Assembly: GCF_900109575.1 (NCBI RefSeq)
Contig: NZ_FOAF01000013.1
Location: 1-64,000, forward strand
Direction: 5' to 3'
Source of the DNA: Olivibacter domesticus
GTDB lineage: Bacteria > Bacteroidota > Bacteroidia > Sphingobacteriales > Sphingobacteriaceae
Length of the DNA stretch: 64,000 nt
Positions within the stretch are counted from its first letter, which is position 1, and every line of letters starts with the position of its first letter. Below the pieces are notes generated by a model. It was not told where the DNA came from. It made no database searches and saw only the letters and a list, made by a program, of their open reading frames with translations. Of this stretch, positions 26,303 through 33,646 are shown piece after piece. A program made the position numbers and the translations under genes.

Positions 26303-26343
26303 GACGGTTCTTTGTTTAACTCACGAAGAACCGTCCTTTTTTT
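26303..26343 (+). terminator. Intrinsic terminator after DUF4293 gene
   Basis: GACGGTTCTT (26303-26312) pairs with AAGAACCGTC (26326-26335), followed by CTTTTTTT. It starts 20 bp after the stop. Confidence 0.85.
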
Positions 26344-26484
26344 AGCACACAGCCAAATAAGCGCTAAAACAAGTTAATGCATTAATAATTAACAAATTAC
26401 GACTAAATCTACAAACGGTTCGTTTTTTGCAATAGGAAACAAAATTTAACAACACAAATTAAACTGGAATCAAAATTAAATTTT

Positions 26485-27786
26485 ATGATTAAAAACTTTA
26501 GACTCAAAAAAACTACCTATTTAAGCGCTTTAGCATTATTAGCTGTAGCTCCTACTTTTGCTCAAACAGAGGTAAATGACGTAAAACCTTTTGCACCTGA
26601 GACTGAATTCAGGACCTGGTCAATTGGTGTAGGCGCAGGTGTAATCAATCAGTGGAATGTGATGGGATTTAGAAGGGATTACGGATCTGTCGAAAGCCAA
26701 TTGGGTTATAACTTTTATGTTAAAAAGCAAATCACACCTACATTTGGCCTTCAGGCTGAATATCTAGGAGGTAAACTAAATGGTGGTATGGAAGGAAGCA
26801 GTGATAATTTTTCCACTAAACTGCCATGGTCTGCTGCTTTAAGCGCAAATATAACATTAGCAAACATTAGCTGGAGACATCAGCAAGGTGTAATTAAACC
26901 ATATTTGTCAGTTGGTGTGGGAGCTCTCAACTATAACCCTACTGTAGAAATGAATGGAACTGAACGAGAACTCGGATCAAGCACAAAAGCTTTTATTCCA
27001 GCAGGTCTTGGTTTTAAATTCGGTGTTGCTAACGGAATTAATATCGATCTGGGATATCAAGTAAACCTAGTAAATACTGGAACGCTTGATGGGTTAAGTA
27101 CGAACAAGAAAGACGTGTTCTCTTACGTTCACGCTGGACTTGAATTTGCACTTGGTGATGCTACAAAACCTTTCTTAGGCAGCAGAAATCCAGTAGTGGA
27201 TATGCGCAAAGAGTACCAAGCTAACTATGATGAATTAGCGGCTGCATTAAAAGCACAGAAAGAAGAAAATGAAGCATTAAAGGCACAATGGGCCACAGAT
27301 TTAGCTGATGATGATGGCGATGGTGTTGCAAATAAATTTGATAAATGCCCAGGTACAGCTGCGGACGCAAAAGTAGATGGAGCGGGATGTCCTTTACCTG
27401 AGGCGAAGAAAGTTGTTCAACAAATTACGGTGACAGAGGAAGATAAAAGAGTGGTAGATGAGGCAATCAAAAATTTAGAGTTTGATTTGAGTAAGGCTAC
27501 TATTCGTTCGACTTCTTATCCTAGTCTTGACAAAGTAGCTAAATTATTAGTTGAGAAGAATTTTAGCTTGAAATTAGCTGGACATACCGATAACACAGGC
27601 TCAATGAAACTTAATATGCGTTTATCAAAGGAGCGTGCAGAATCTGTTAAATCATATTTAGTAAGTAAAGGTGCAAATCCTTCACGTATCGAAGCTACAG
27701 GTTACGGCCCAACGCAACCTATTGCAACCAATGCTACGGCAGAGGGACGTCAGGCAAATCGCCGCGTTGAATTTACACTTTATTAA
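26485..27786 (+). CDS. OmpA family outer membrane protein with TSP3 calcium-type repeats
   Basis: The 433-aa protein has a signal peptide (MIKNFRLKKTTYLSALALLAV to about residue 26, cut after FAQ), an N-terminal barrel to about 235, a coiled segment (ELAAALKAQKEENEALKAQ), one thrombospondin type 3 motif (DDDGDGVANKFDKCPGT), and an OmpA C-terminal domain with LKLAGHTDNTGS and RLSKERAESVKSYL and NRRVEFTLY. The last domain binds peptidoglycan and ties the outer membrane to the wall. A hairpin ends the gene. Length and order are standard for Bacteroidota OmpA-like porins. Confidence 0.93.
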   Translation: MIKNFRLKKTTYLSALALLAVAPTFAQTEVNDVKPFAPETEFRTWSIGVGAGVINQWNVMGFRRDYGSVESQLGYNFYVKKQITPTFGLQAEYLGGKLNGGMEGSSDNFSTKLPWSAALSANITLANISWRHQQGVIKPYLSVGVGALNYNPTVEMNGTERELGSSTKAFIPAGLGFKFGVANGINIDLGYQVNLVNTGTLDGLSTNKKDVFSYVHAGLEFALGDATKPFLGSRNPVVDMRKEYQANYDELAAALKAQKEENEALKAQWATDLADDDGDGVANKFDKCPGTAADAKVDGAGCPLPEAKKVVQQITVTEEDKRVVDEAIKNLEFDLSKATIRSTSYPSLDKVAKLLVEKNFSLKLAGHTDNTGSMKLNMRLSKERAESVKSYLVSKGANPSRIEATGYGPTQPIATNATAEGRQANRRVEFTLY

Positions 27787-27805
27787 TCATAAAGAACATA
27801 CGATA

Positions 27806-27837
27806 AAAGAGCGGCTGCTTAGTGGTAGCCGCTCTTT
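27806..27837 (+). terminator. Terminator hairpin after ompA-like gene
   Basis: AAAGAGCGGCT (27806-27816) pairs with AGCCGCTCTTT (27827-27837). The U residues are part of the stem, which could work in both directions between convergent genes. Confidence 0.7.
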
Positions 27838-27861
27838 GTATACAAACAATTTACAAAAAAT

Positions 27862-28191
27862 TTAAAGATATTTTATAAATCCCCATAATCTACGCTGTTT
27901 AAGATAGTCCATATTATTATCATTTGAATAGGCTTCCCGCTCGAATGACAATTCTTTGTAAGCCCGTTTTCTATCTTTATAGATTACCCATTTTAATAAC
28001 CATTCTATTACATACCATAGGTAAAAGGGAATCACAAGCAGTTCCAGCTGTTGCTGATGATGAATTTTCTCATGGAGCAATGTTTGCGCCGACAATCCCT
28101 TTGCTTTTAGTGTCTTGTTCGCGATGATAATGGGCCATATAGCCATGGCTGCAATATTACTGCGTGCTGAGATAACAAAGTAAATTCTCAT
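27862..28191 (-). CDS. Small HExxH-motif protein, putative membrane-associated metallopeptidase
   Basis: The 109-aa protein contains LLHEKIHHQQQLELL (HExxH at about residues 40-44), then a hydrophobic segment VIPFYLWYVIEWLLKWVIY and, 20 residues on, FEREAYSND. The spacing HExxH...E is that of short zinc-peptidase-like domains such as DUF4157. No signal peptide is clear. It is convergent with the ompA-like gene and 15 bp downstream of the anti-sigma/barrel gene, probably in that operon. Activity is unproven and the protein may be only a zinc-binding remnant. Confidence 0.6.
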   Translation of the reverse strand: MRIYFVISARSNIAAMAIWPIIIANKTLKAKGLSAQTLLHEKIHHQQQLELLVIPFYLWYVIEWLLKWVIYKDRKRAYKELSFEREAYSNDNNMDYLKQRRLWGFIKYL

Positions 28192-28206
28192 ATAAATGCC
28201 TAGCTA

Positions 28207-29502
28207 CTAAAAGCTAGTAATAATTCTAACGCCACCGTATCTCAAGTTCATATCCTGACGTGATAACTTACCTATTGGAAGTTTAAAAAAGGGTTCCACC
28301 GAAACACCTACTCTTTTTGAGAGAGGGACCTGGCGTCCAACTGAAAAATTTAAAAATCCCGAATAACTATTTCCTTCAAAGGGTGTTTCATCTGTTTTCT
28401 CACTTACATTTTTCACTTCAAATTCCTGCTGAGCAAAAGAATAACCTTCAGCATTTTGCACGGTTCTATTGGTAGGTGTATGCGTAACATAGTTATTGGT
28501 TCTATTTTCGTTCAGAATAGCAAAAAATGACACTCCGGCACTTGCATAAAACTGTTTAGAAATATGGTACTTAATATCAATAGGTACATCTAATGCCAAC
28601 CAATTTGTATTAACGGAAGTTAATTCTTTCGATTCGCTTGACTTGGCAGACAACATAGGTGATTCGCTGTTTAACATCGCAGGAGAAGCTGAAGGACCAT
28701 TATTAGACTGAGGAGGGGCTTGTCTCAACCCAAGATCTACCACAGACACGCCGGAACCTACTGATAGCTTTTTTGATATGCGGTATGCAATAGCTACACC
28801 ACCACCCATATTGAAACGTTGATCTGTGACTGATGGCGATAAGACTACCCCTATATCCCAACGCTTATCCATGATGGAACGGTTATTCGCGATTTTAATA
28901 TCTACTCCCTCCGACTTATTCGACTCGCTCAACATTCGAATCAACGCATCTTCATCATTTTTTTGCTGCGTTTTTGCTACTTGTTTGGTATCTGTACTCG
29001 CGGTCCTTTCTTCAGCTTTTTTCACACTGTCTTTTTCAAAATATTCAGTGTCAGCACTTTTACCAGAATGCTGTGAAGAAAAATTTTCTATTTTATTTCC
29101 TGACTCTTTCACAGTAAAAGGAGGAGGAGTGTTTGACACTAATTGGCGAGCATGCGTATTACCTTTTTTAATGGTCTGTACGGATTTAGCATTCTTAGTA
29201 ATAAGCTGATCGTCTGGTTTCTTTTCTAGACTCAATTGCTCTTCTTCTCTTTGAGGAGTTTCTTGATAAACTATATCCTTAGGCACATTGATAACGTCAT
29301 TTCCTGCTTTGTATAAGAAAATACCCACACTCAATAAAAGTATAGCGGCAGCACCGCTTAAATACCATAATGGTAGTATTTTTTTATATCCTTTATCTTT
29401 TGCAGCAAAGCGTTCCCATGCCCCCTCTTTATAAGAAGCTTCATGCTCACGCAACGTCTCTGCTATGTGAGTTATCAGTTCCTTATTTTCTTTGTCTTTC
29501 AT
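28207..29502 (-). CDS. Anti-sigma-like N-terminus fused to outer membrane beta-barrel-like domain
   Basis: The 431-aa protein starts with a cytosolic-type segment (LITHIAETLREHEASYKEGAWERFAAKD split over residues 9-36) typical of anti-sigma regions, one membrane helix near 47-65 (LSGAAAILLLSVGIFLY), a long Ser/Lys/Gln-rich stretch (70-210), and a C-terminal half with PF13568-type barrel strands (WDIGVVLSPSV, KLSVGSGVSVV, HISKQFYASAGVSFFAIL, GVSVEPFFKLPIG). It begins 11 bp after the sigma factor gene, so it is likely the regulator of that sigma factor. The barrel-like end on an inner membrane anchor is odd; it may be periplasmic. Confidence 0.75.
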   Translation of the reverse strand: MKDKENKELITHIAETLREHEASYKEGAWERFAAKDKGYKKILPLWYLSGAAAILLLSVGIFLYKAGNDVINVPKDIVYQETPQREEEQLSLEKKPDDQLITKNAKSVQTIKKGNTHARQLVSNTPPPFTVKESGNKIENFSSQHSGKSADTEYFEKDSVKKAEERTASTDTKQVAKTQQKNDEDALIRMLSESNKSEGVDIKIANNRSIMDKRWDIGVVLSPSVTDQRFNMGGGVAIAYRISKKLSVGSGVSVVDLGLRQAPPQSNNGPSASPAMLNSESPMLSAKSSESKELTSVNTNWLALDVPIDIKYHISKQFYASAGVSFFAILNENRTNNYVTHTPTNRTVQNAEGYSFAQQEFEVKNVSEKTDETPFEGNSYSGFLNFSVGRQVPLSKRVGVSVEPFFKLPIGKLSRQDMNLRYGGVRIITSF

Positions 29503-29513
29503 TCTCTGCGTAA

Positions 29514-30119
29514 CTAAAAATTTTTTCTAATCGCAAACTGTTCAACATATAACTTCCTTAATCTTTGCTTGGCTCGTGTTAAATAAGTTCTTGATGTACT
29601 ATCTGGAATATTTAAAAGTTTTCCTATTTCTTCATGTGCATAACCTTCTACTTCGTACAGGTTAAAGATTAAGCGTTGGATCTCCGGCAGCTGTTCCAAT
29701 AATTTTAAAATATCTTCAGCAAATAATTTGTCCGCGGCATTTATCATCACAGGCTTCACATCATGTTCACCTATATCCTCTATTGCAATCATATTCTTTT
29801 GAGAACGCAAAAGATCTATTGATAAATTTGCAGCAATCCTTGCCAGCCAACCCCTAAAAGATTTTTCAAGCACTTCTCCATCTCCTACCTTATTGAATTT
29901 TGGTAGGTTTTTAAATGCTTTAATAAATGTCTCGTTTGCCAATTCCTCGGCATCATGTTCGCTTTTTATATACCTTGTAATTACCGCAATTACATAACCA
30001 TAGTATTTCTTATAAATGAACTCTTTACTCCGTTCATCATTTTTCTGGGCACAACCGTCCAATGCACCGTTTAGTGTTAAACTTTCTTTTTTATTAAGGT
30101 ATCCTAAGCGGTACTTCAC
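29514..30119 (-). CDS. ECF-type RNA polymerase sigma factor
   Basis: The 201-aa protein has sigma region 2 (FIYKKYYGYVIAVITRYI, HDAEELANETFIKAFKNLPKF) and region 4 (LPEIQRLIFNLYEVEGYAHEEIGKLL, then DSTSRTYLTRAKQRLRKLY as helix-turn-helix). There is no region 1.1 or 3, so it is ECF class. The following gene encodes its presumed anti-sigma partner. Such pairs in Bacteroidota sense envelope state; the target promoter is unknown. Confidence 0.93.
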   Translation of the reverse strand: MKYRLGYLNKKESLTLNGALDGCAQKNDERSKEFIYKKYYGYVIAVITRYIKSEHDAEELANETFIKAFKNLPKFNKVGDGEVLEKSFRGWLARIAANLSIDLLRSQKNMIAIEDIGEHDVKPVMINAADKLFAEDILKLLEQLPEIQRLIFNLYEVEGYAHEEIGKLLNIPDSTSRTYLTRAKQRLRKLYVEQFAIRKNF

Positions 30120-30394
30120 TACAGCAATAAAAACTAATGATCCGAAGGTTATTTATTATAAATCTCTTCAAAAATACATAAAGCCTAATAATAATTTAAG
30201 CAAACCTTTTTTGCCCTCCCAGACGTTCCGGTTTAAAGGGAGGTCATATCTATCAAATTAGCAAATAGCTGTAATATAAACCCTTTAAGTAAAAATTAAT
30301 TGTCATTGTGATATTGTAACGTAAAGTAAGCATCAAGTGCTACATAGTTTATGAGACATCATAAACGAGAAGAGACCGCTAAAGGATAAAGGAA
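30120..30394. other. Intergenic region upstream of the sigma factor gene
   Basis: This 275-bp AT-rich stretch lies between the start of the sigma gene and the lysS terminator. A short stem CCTCCC with GGGAGG near 30215-30242 is present, loop of about 16 nt. No TAnnTTTG box facing the sigma gene was found. No gene was seen. Confidence 0.4.
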
Positions 30395-30424
30395 ATAAAA
30401 ATAGAGCCTACCAAAGTAGGCTCT
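30395..30424 (-). terminator. Intrinsic terminator of lysS
   Basis: AGAGCCTAC (30403-30411) and GTAGGCTCT (30416-30424) with a CAAA loop; on the minus strand the stem is followed by ATTTTTATTT. It lies 35 bp beyond the lysS stop. Confidence 0.85.
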
Positions 30425-30458
30425 TTAACTCTTAAACAGTAATAGAAGAAAAGACCTT

Positions 30459-32177
30459 TTATTCAAACCAAGCCATCACTTCTTCTTTGGAAGGCATATT
30501 AATTTCCAATTTCATCTTTTTCCGCATTCCTCCTAAGTCATTAAAAACTTTATTTGGATTAGCTGCCTTTAAAGCTTCAATGGTATTAAGTCCCATTTTT
30601 TGCAGTACGGGAATCCATGCTGCAGGTACTCCTTGCGCTTCGTAATCGGTAATAGAGGCGCTTTTTATTACTTTTTCTGGCCGCATCTGTGGAAAGAAAA
30701 GAACATCTTGTATGCTAACTTGATTGGTCATCAACATAGCCAGTCTATCAATTCCGATACCAATACCTGAAGTCGGAGGCATTCCATATTCTAATGCTCT
30801 TAAAAAATCGTAGTCAATAAACATTGCTTCATCATCACCTCGTTCCATCAGCTTTAACTGGTCTTCAAATCTTTGCAGTTGATCAATAGGATCGTTCAAC
30901 TCCGTATAAGCGTTTGCCAGTTCTTTTCCATTAACCATTAATTCAAACCGTTCAACTAGCCCTTCCTTACTACGATGCTTTTTCGTAAGCGGGCTCATTT
31001 CTACTGGATAATCTATTATGAACGTAGGTTGGATATAGTGATGCTCGCATTTTTCACCAAATATTTCGTCGATCAGTTTCCCTTTCCCCATACTAGTATC
31101 TACAGGTATATTAAGCTTCACGCATACTTCACGTAGTCCATCTTCGTTTAAACTGCTGACATCAAAACCGGTGTGTTCTTTAATAGCGTCATAAATGCTT
31201 ATTCGTTTATAAGGAGCTGCAAAATTAATCTCTTTATTTCCCACTTGTACCGTTGTCCTCCCATTGGTTGCTAAAGCAACTCTTTCAAACAACTGTTCGG
31301 TAGTATCCATCATCCACAGATAATCTTTATACGCAACATAAAACTCTAAGACGGTGAATTCCGGATTATGTGTTCTATCCATCCCTTCATTGCGGAAATT
31401 ACGGCTAAATTCGTATACCCAGTCATATCCCCCCACGATTAGTCTTTTAAGATATAATTCATTGGCGATACGTAAATACAAAGGAATATCCAGCGCATTA
31501 TGATGGGTAGTAAATGGTCGGGCTGCAGCGCCCCCAGGGATACTTTGTAAAACAGGCGTATCCACCTCCAAAGCGCCCTGCTCATCCAAAAAGCTACGTA
31601 TAGCAGATTTTATTTTAGTAACTTTTGTAAAGGTCTCACGCACATGCGGATTCACAACAAGATCAACATAACGTTGACGATATCTAAATTCAGGATCTGT
31701 TACCGCATCAAACACTTTCCCATCAGCTTCTTTTACAATAGGTAAGGGTTTTAGCGACTTCGCCAAAACTTTTAATTCGGTTGCATGAATAGAGATGGTC
31801 CCCGTCTGCGTCGTGAAAACATCGCCTCTGATACCAATAAAATCTCCAATATCCAATAGCTTTTTAAAAACCGTATTATATAAAGTTTTATCATCAGTAG
31901 GGCATAAATCGTCACGTTTGAGATATACTTGCACTCTTCCTGTAGCATCCTGTAACTCGATAAAGGATGCATTTCCCATAACACGTCGACTCATCATTCT
32001 CCCCGCAATACTGATATTTTTGTAATTCAGCTTATCTCGCTCATAATTTTCGGATATATCTTTTGCATTAGCATTTACCTCAAATGCTTCCGCCGGGTAT
32101 GGGTCTATCCCTAAACTAATAAGCTGCGATAAGGCTTCCCTACGTAATATCTCTTGTTCTGATAATATATTACTCAT
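30459..32177 (-). CDS. lysS: Lysine--tRNA ligase, class II
   Basis: The 572-aa protein has an N-terminal OB-fold (SIAGRMMSRRVMGNASFIELQ region, 55-150) and a class II catalytic core with motif 2 NFRNEGMDRTHNPEFT and motif 3 GIGIGIDRLAML. About 65 residues after motif 3 (AQGVPAAWIPVLQKMG, NKVFNDLGGMRKKMKLEI) form an extension absent from E. coli LysS (505 aa) but usual in Bacteroidota as I recall. It charges tRNA-Lys. A strong promoter at 32230-32260 and a terminator make it monocistronic. Confidence 0.97.
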   Translation of the reverse strand: MSNILSEQEILRREALSQLISLGIDPYPAEAFEVNANAKDISENYERDKLNYKNISIAGRMMSRRVMGNASFIELQDATGRVQVYLKRDDLCPTDDKTLYNTVFKKLLDIGDFIGIRGDVFTTQTGTISIHATELKVLAKSLKPLPIVKEADGKVFDAVTDPEFRYRQRYVDLVVNPHVRETFTKVTKIKSAIRSFLDEQGALEVDTPVLQSIPGGAAARPFTTHHNALDIPLYLRIANELYLKRLIVGGYDWVYEFSRNFRNEGMDRTHNPEFTVLEFYVAYKDYLWMMDTTEQLFERVALATNGRTTVQVGNKEINFAAPYKRISIYDAIKEHTGFDVSSLNEDGLREVCVKLNIPVDTSMGKGKLIDEIFGEKCEHHYIQPTFIIDYPVEMSPLTKKHRSKEGLVERFELMVNGKELANAYTELNDPIDQLQRFEDQLKLMERGDDEAMFIDYDFLRALEYGMPPTSGIGIGIDRLAMLMTNQVSIQDVLFFPQMRPEKVIKSASITDYEAQGVPAAWIPVLQKMGLNTIEALKAANPNKVFNDLGGMRKKMKLEINMPSKEEVMAWFE

Positions 32178-32229
32178 TTGTTTTTTTATATAAATTTCCT
32201 CCCAAATGGAGATGTTGGTTAAGGTGTTG

Positions 32230-32260
32230 CAAACTTAGATATTTTTGCTTTTATATGCAA
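32230..32260 (-). promoter_or_regulatory. Promoter for lysS (TTG-N20-TAAGTTTG)
   Basis: On the minus strand TTGCATATAAAAG starts at 32260 and ATCTAAGTTTGC follows, with exactly 20 bp between TTG and TAAGTTTG. It abuts the stop of the SDR gene. The first 13 bases are identical to the cca promoter. Confidence 0.7.
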
Positions 32261-33064
32261 TTACGACTTCTTATCCAATGATTTCTTATAAACCTTGCCC
32301 GTTTGTTTTATGATGAACTCTTTTCGAAGAAGAAAAGAAAAACGACTGCTTAATCTGTTTAAGAAACCTGGAATATAGGTTAATTTACGTTTTCGGAAAG
32401 CGGTTAATCCTTCTTTGGCAACTTGTGTTACTGGCATTAAATAGCCTCTCAATTCATTAAACCCTTCTGTTGATGTCATTTCAGTAACGATACCTCCTGG
32501 CATAAAAACAGTCATTGAAAATTTAGAGTTAGATAACTCCTGCGACAAAGCAGTAGCAAAATTAAGTAGAAAACCCTTTGTACCCGAATAAGCTGCCTGA
32601 TAGGGTGTAGGAAATAAGGCTGCCATACTCGACACAAACATGAGCGCTCCTTCTAACTGCTTTTGTTCGAAATATTTCACGAATTGGTTAGCCATGTAAA
32701 CAACACTGATAACATTGGTATGAATCATCTGATCGAAGTGCTCATTTGTTAAATCCAACTGTTTACCCAAATGCGTTACCCCTGCATTTAAAATGGCAGC
32801 ATAGGGTTCATATTGTTGCAAAATAGTCTTTAATAAATCTCCCACTTCGGCCGATTTTGATAGGTCGGCTACAAACAATGCTACTTGACTACCCGTTTTT
32901 TGCTCAATATCTTTCTTTAGTATTTCTAGACGCTCTTGCCTTCTGGCCACCAAAATCAAATTAGCTCCATATTGCTGAGCTAATTGCCGAGCCATCTCTT
33001 CGCCTAAACCCGATGATGCACCCGTTATTAGCACCCATTTCTTTCTAAAATCTAACTGTTTCAT
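32261..33064 (-). CDS. SDR family NAD(P)-dependent oxidoreductase
   Basis: The 267-aa protein has the Rossmann motif TGASSGLGEEMARQLA (14-29), an NAG segment (LNAGVTHLG), SSMAALFPTPYQAAYSGTKGF with the catalytic Ser, Tyr and Lys, and FMPGGIVTEM. The C-terminal basic end (FIIKQTGKVYKKSLDKKS) suggests contact with membranes or nucleic acid. It belongs to the classical SDR group resembling short acyl or 3-ketoacyl reductases; the substrate is unknown. It lies between lysS and the DUF3467 gene on the same strand. Confidence 0.87.
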   Translation of the reverse strand: MKQLDFRKKWVLITGASSGLGEEMARQLAQQYGANLILVARRQERLEILKKDIEQKTGSQVALFVADLSKSAEVGDLLKTILQQYEPYAAILNAGVTHLGKQLDLTNEHFDQMIHTNVISVVYMANQFVKYFEQKQLEGALMFVSSMAALFPTPYQAAYSGTKGFLLNFATALSQELSNSKFSMTVFMPGGIVTEMTSTEGFNELRGYLMPVTQVAKEGLTAFRKRKLTYIPGFLNRLSSRFSFLLRKEFIIKQTGKVYKKSLDKKS

Positions 33065-33069
33065 GCAAT

Positions 33070-33139
33070 CGTTATTAGTTATTAGTTGTTAGTTTTTGGT
33101 GCAAGTAATCGATAACCAATAACGAACAATAAATAACCA
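33070..33139. repeat. GTTATTAGTTATTAGTTG-type inverted repeat
   Basis: The left arm GTTATTAGTTATTAGTTG and the right arm ATAACCAATAACGAAC, AATAAATAACC are imperfectly complementary, in the gap between the DUF3467 and SDR genes. Same family as at 37940 and 48568. Confidence 0.5.
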
Positions 33140-33140
33140 T

Positions 33141-33455
33141 TTAGGCTTGTGCTGTTGGTCCGCCAAAATTCATTGGAAAAGGAGGTTCTTCATGCGTATC
33201 AATCTTTCCATTCATTGCTTCATATTTAGCAACATTGTCTTGAAATGCCTTCATCAGCCTTTTTGCATGTTCAGGAGTTAAGACAATTCTGGACTTCACT
33301 TTTGCTTTTGGTACGCCAGGCATCACTCTTATAAAGTCGACTACAAATTCGGTATGAGAGTGTGTTATAATAGCTAAATTTGAATATATGCCCTCGGCAA
33401 TATCTTCTGTCAACTCGATATTTAATTGATTATTATTTTCTTCTTCCATGTTCAA
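33141..33455 (-). CDS. DUF3467 domain protein
   Basis: The 104-aa acidic protein has LNIELTEDIAEGIYSNLA and HTEFVVDFIRVMPGVPKAKVKSRIVL, then TPEHAKRLMKAF, which match the DUF3467 family. It follows rpoC by about 190 bp and a terminator on the same strand, a location I recall as common in Bacteroidota. Function unknown; in other phyla members are small and cytosolic. Confidence 0.88.
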   Translation of the reverse strand: MNMEEENNNQLNIELTEDIAEGIYSNLAIITHSHTEFVVDFIRVMPGVPKAKVKSRIVLTPEHAKRLMKAFQDNVAKYEAMNGKIDTHEEPPFPMNFGGPTAQA

Positions 33456-33580
33456 ATATATCCAAAGCCATCAATGGCTTTATTAAAATTTTCTCTTCCT
33501 AAAATATTTAGCAGCTCTTCAATCCCACAAAAGCATCCCGTCATATTGTTTAGGGGTAAAGATAAGGAATACTGATAAGA

Positions 33581-33612
33581 AAAAAACCCTGGAGACAAAA
33601 TCTCCAGGGTTT
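33581..33612 (-). terminator. Intrinsic terminator of the rpo operon
   Basis: AAACCCTGGAGA (33584-33595) pairs with TCTCCAGGGTTT (33601-33612), loop CAAAA. On the minus strand the stem ends in TTTTTTT. It lies 35 bp beyond the rpoC stop. Confidence 0.9.
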
Positions 33613-33646
33613 ATACATTTAAAATCAAAAGATTTCATTCGAAGTG

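Noticed and set aside
32178-32229. GGGAGG before lysS as a Shine-Dalgarno
   Set aside because: It lies 20 nt before the ATG, too far for use.
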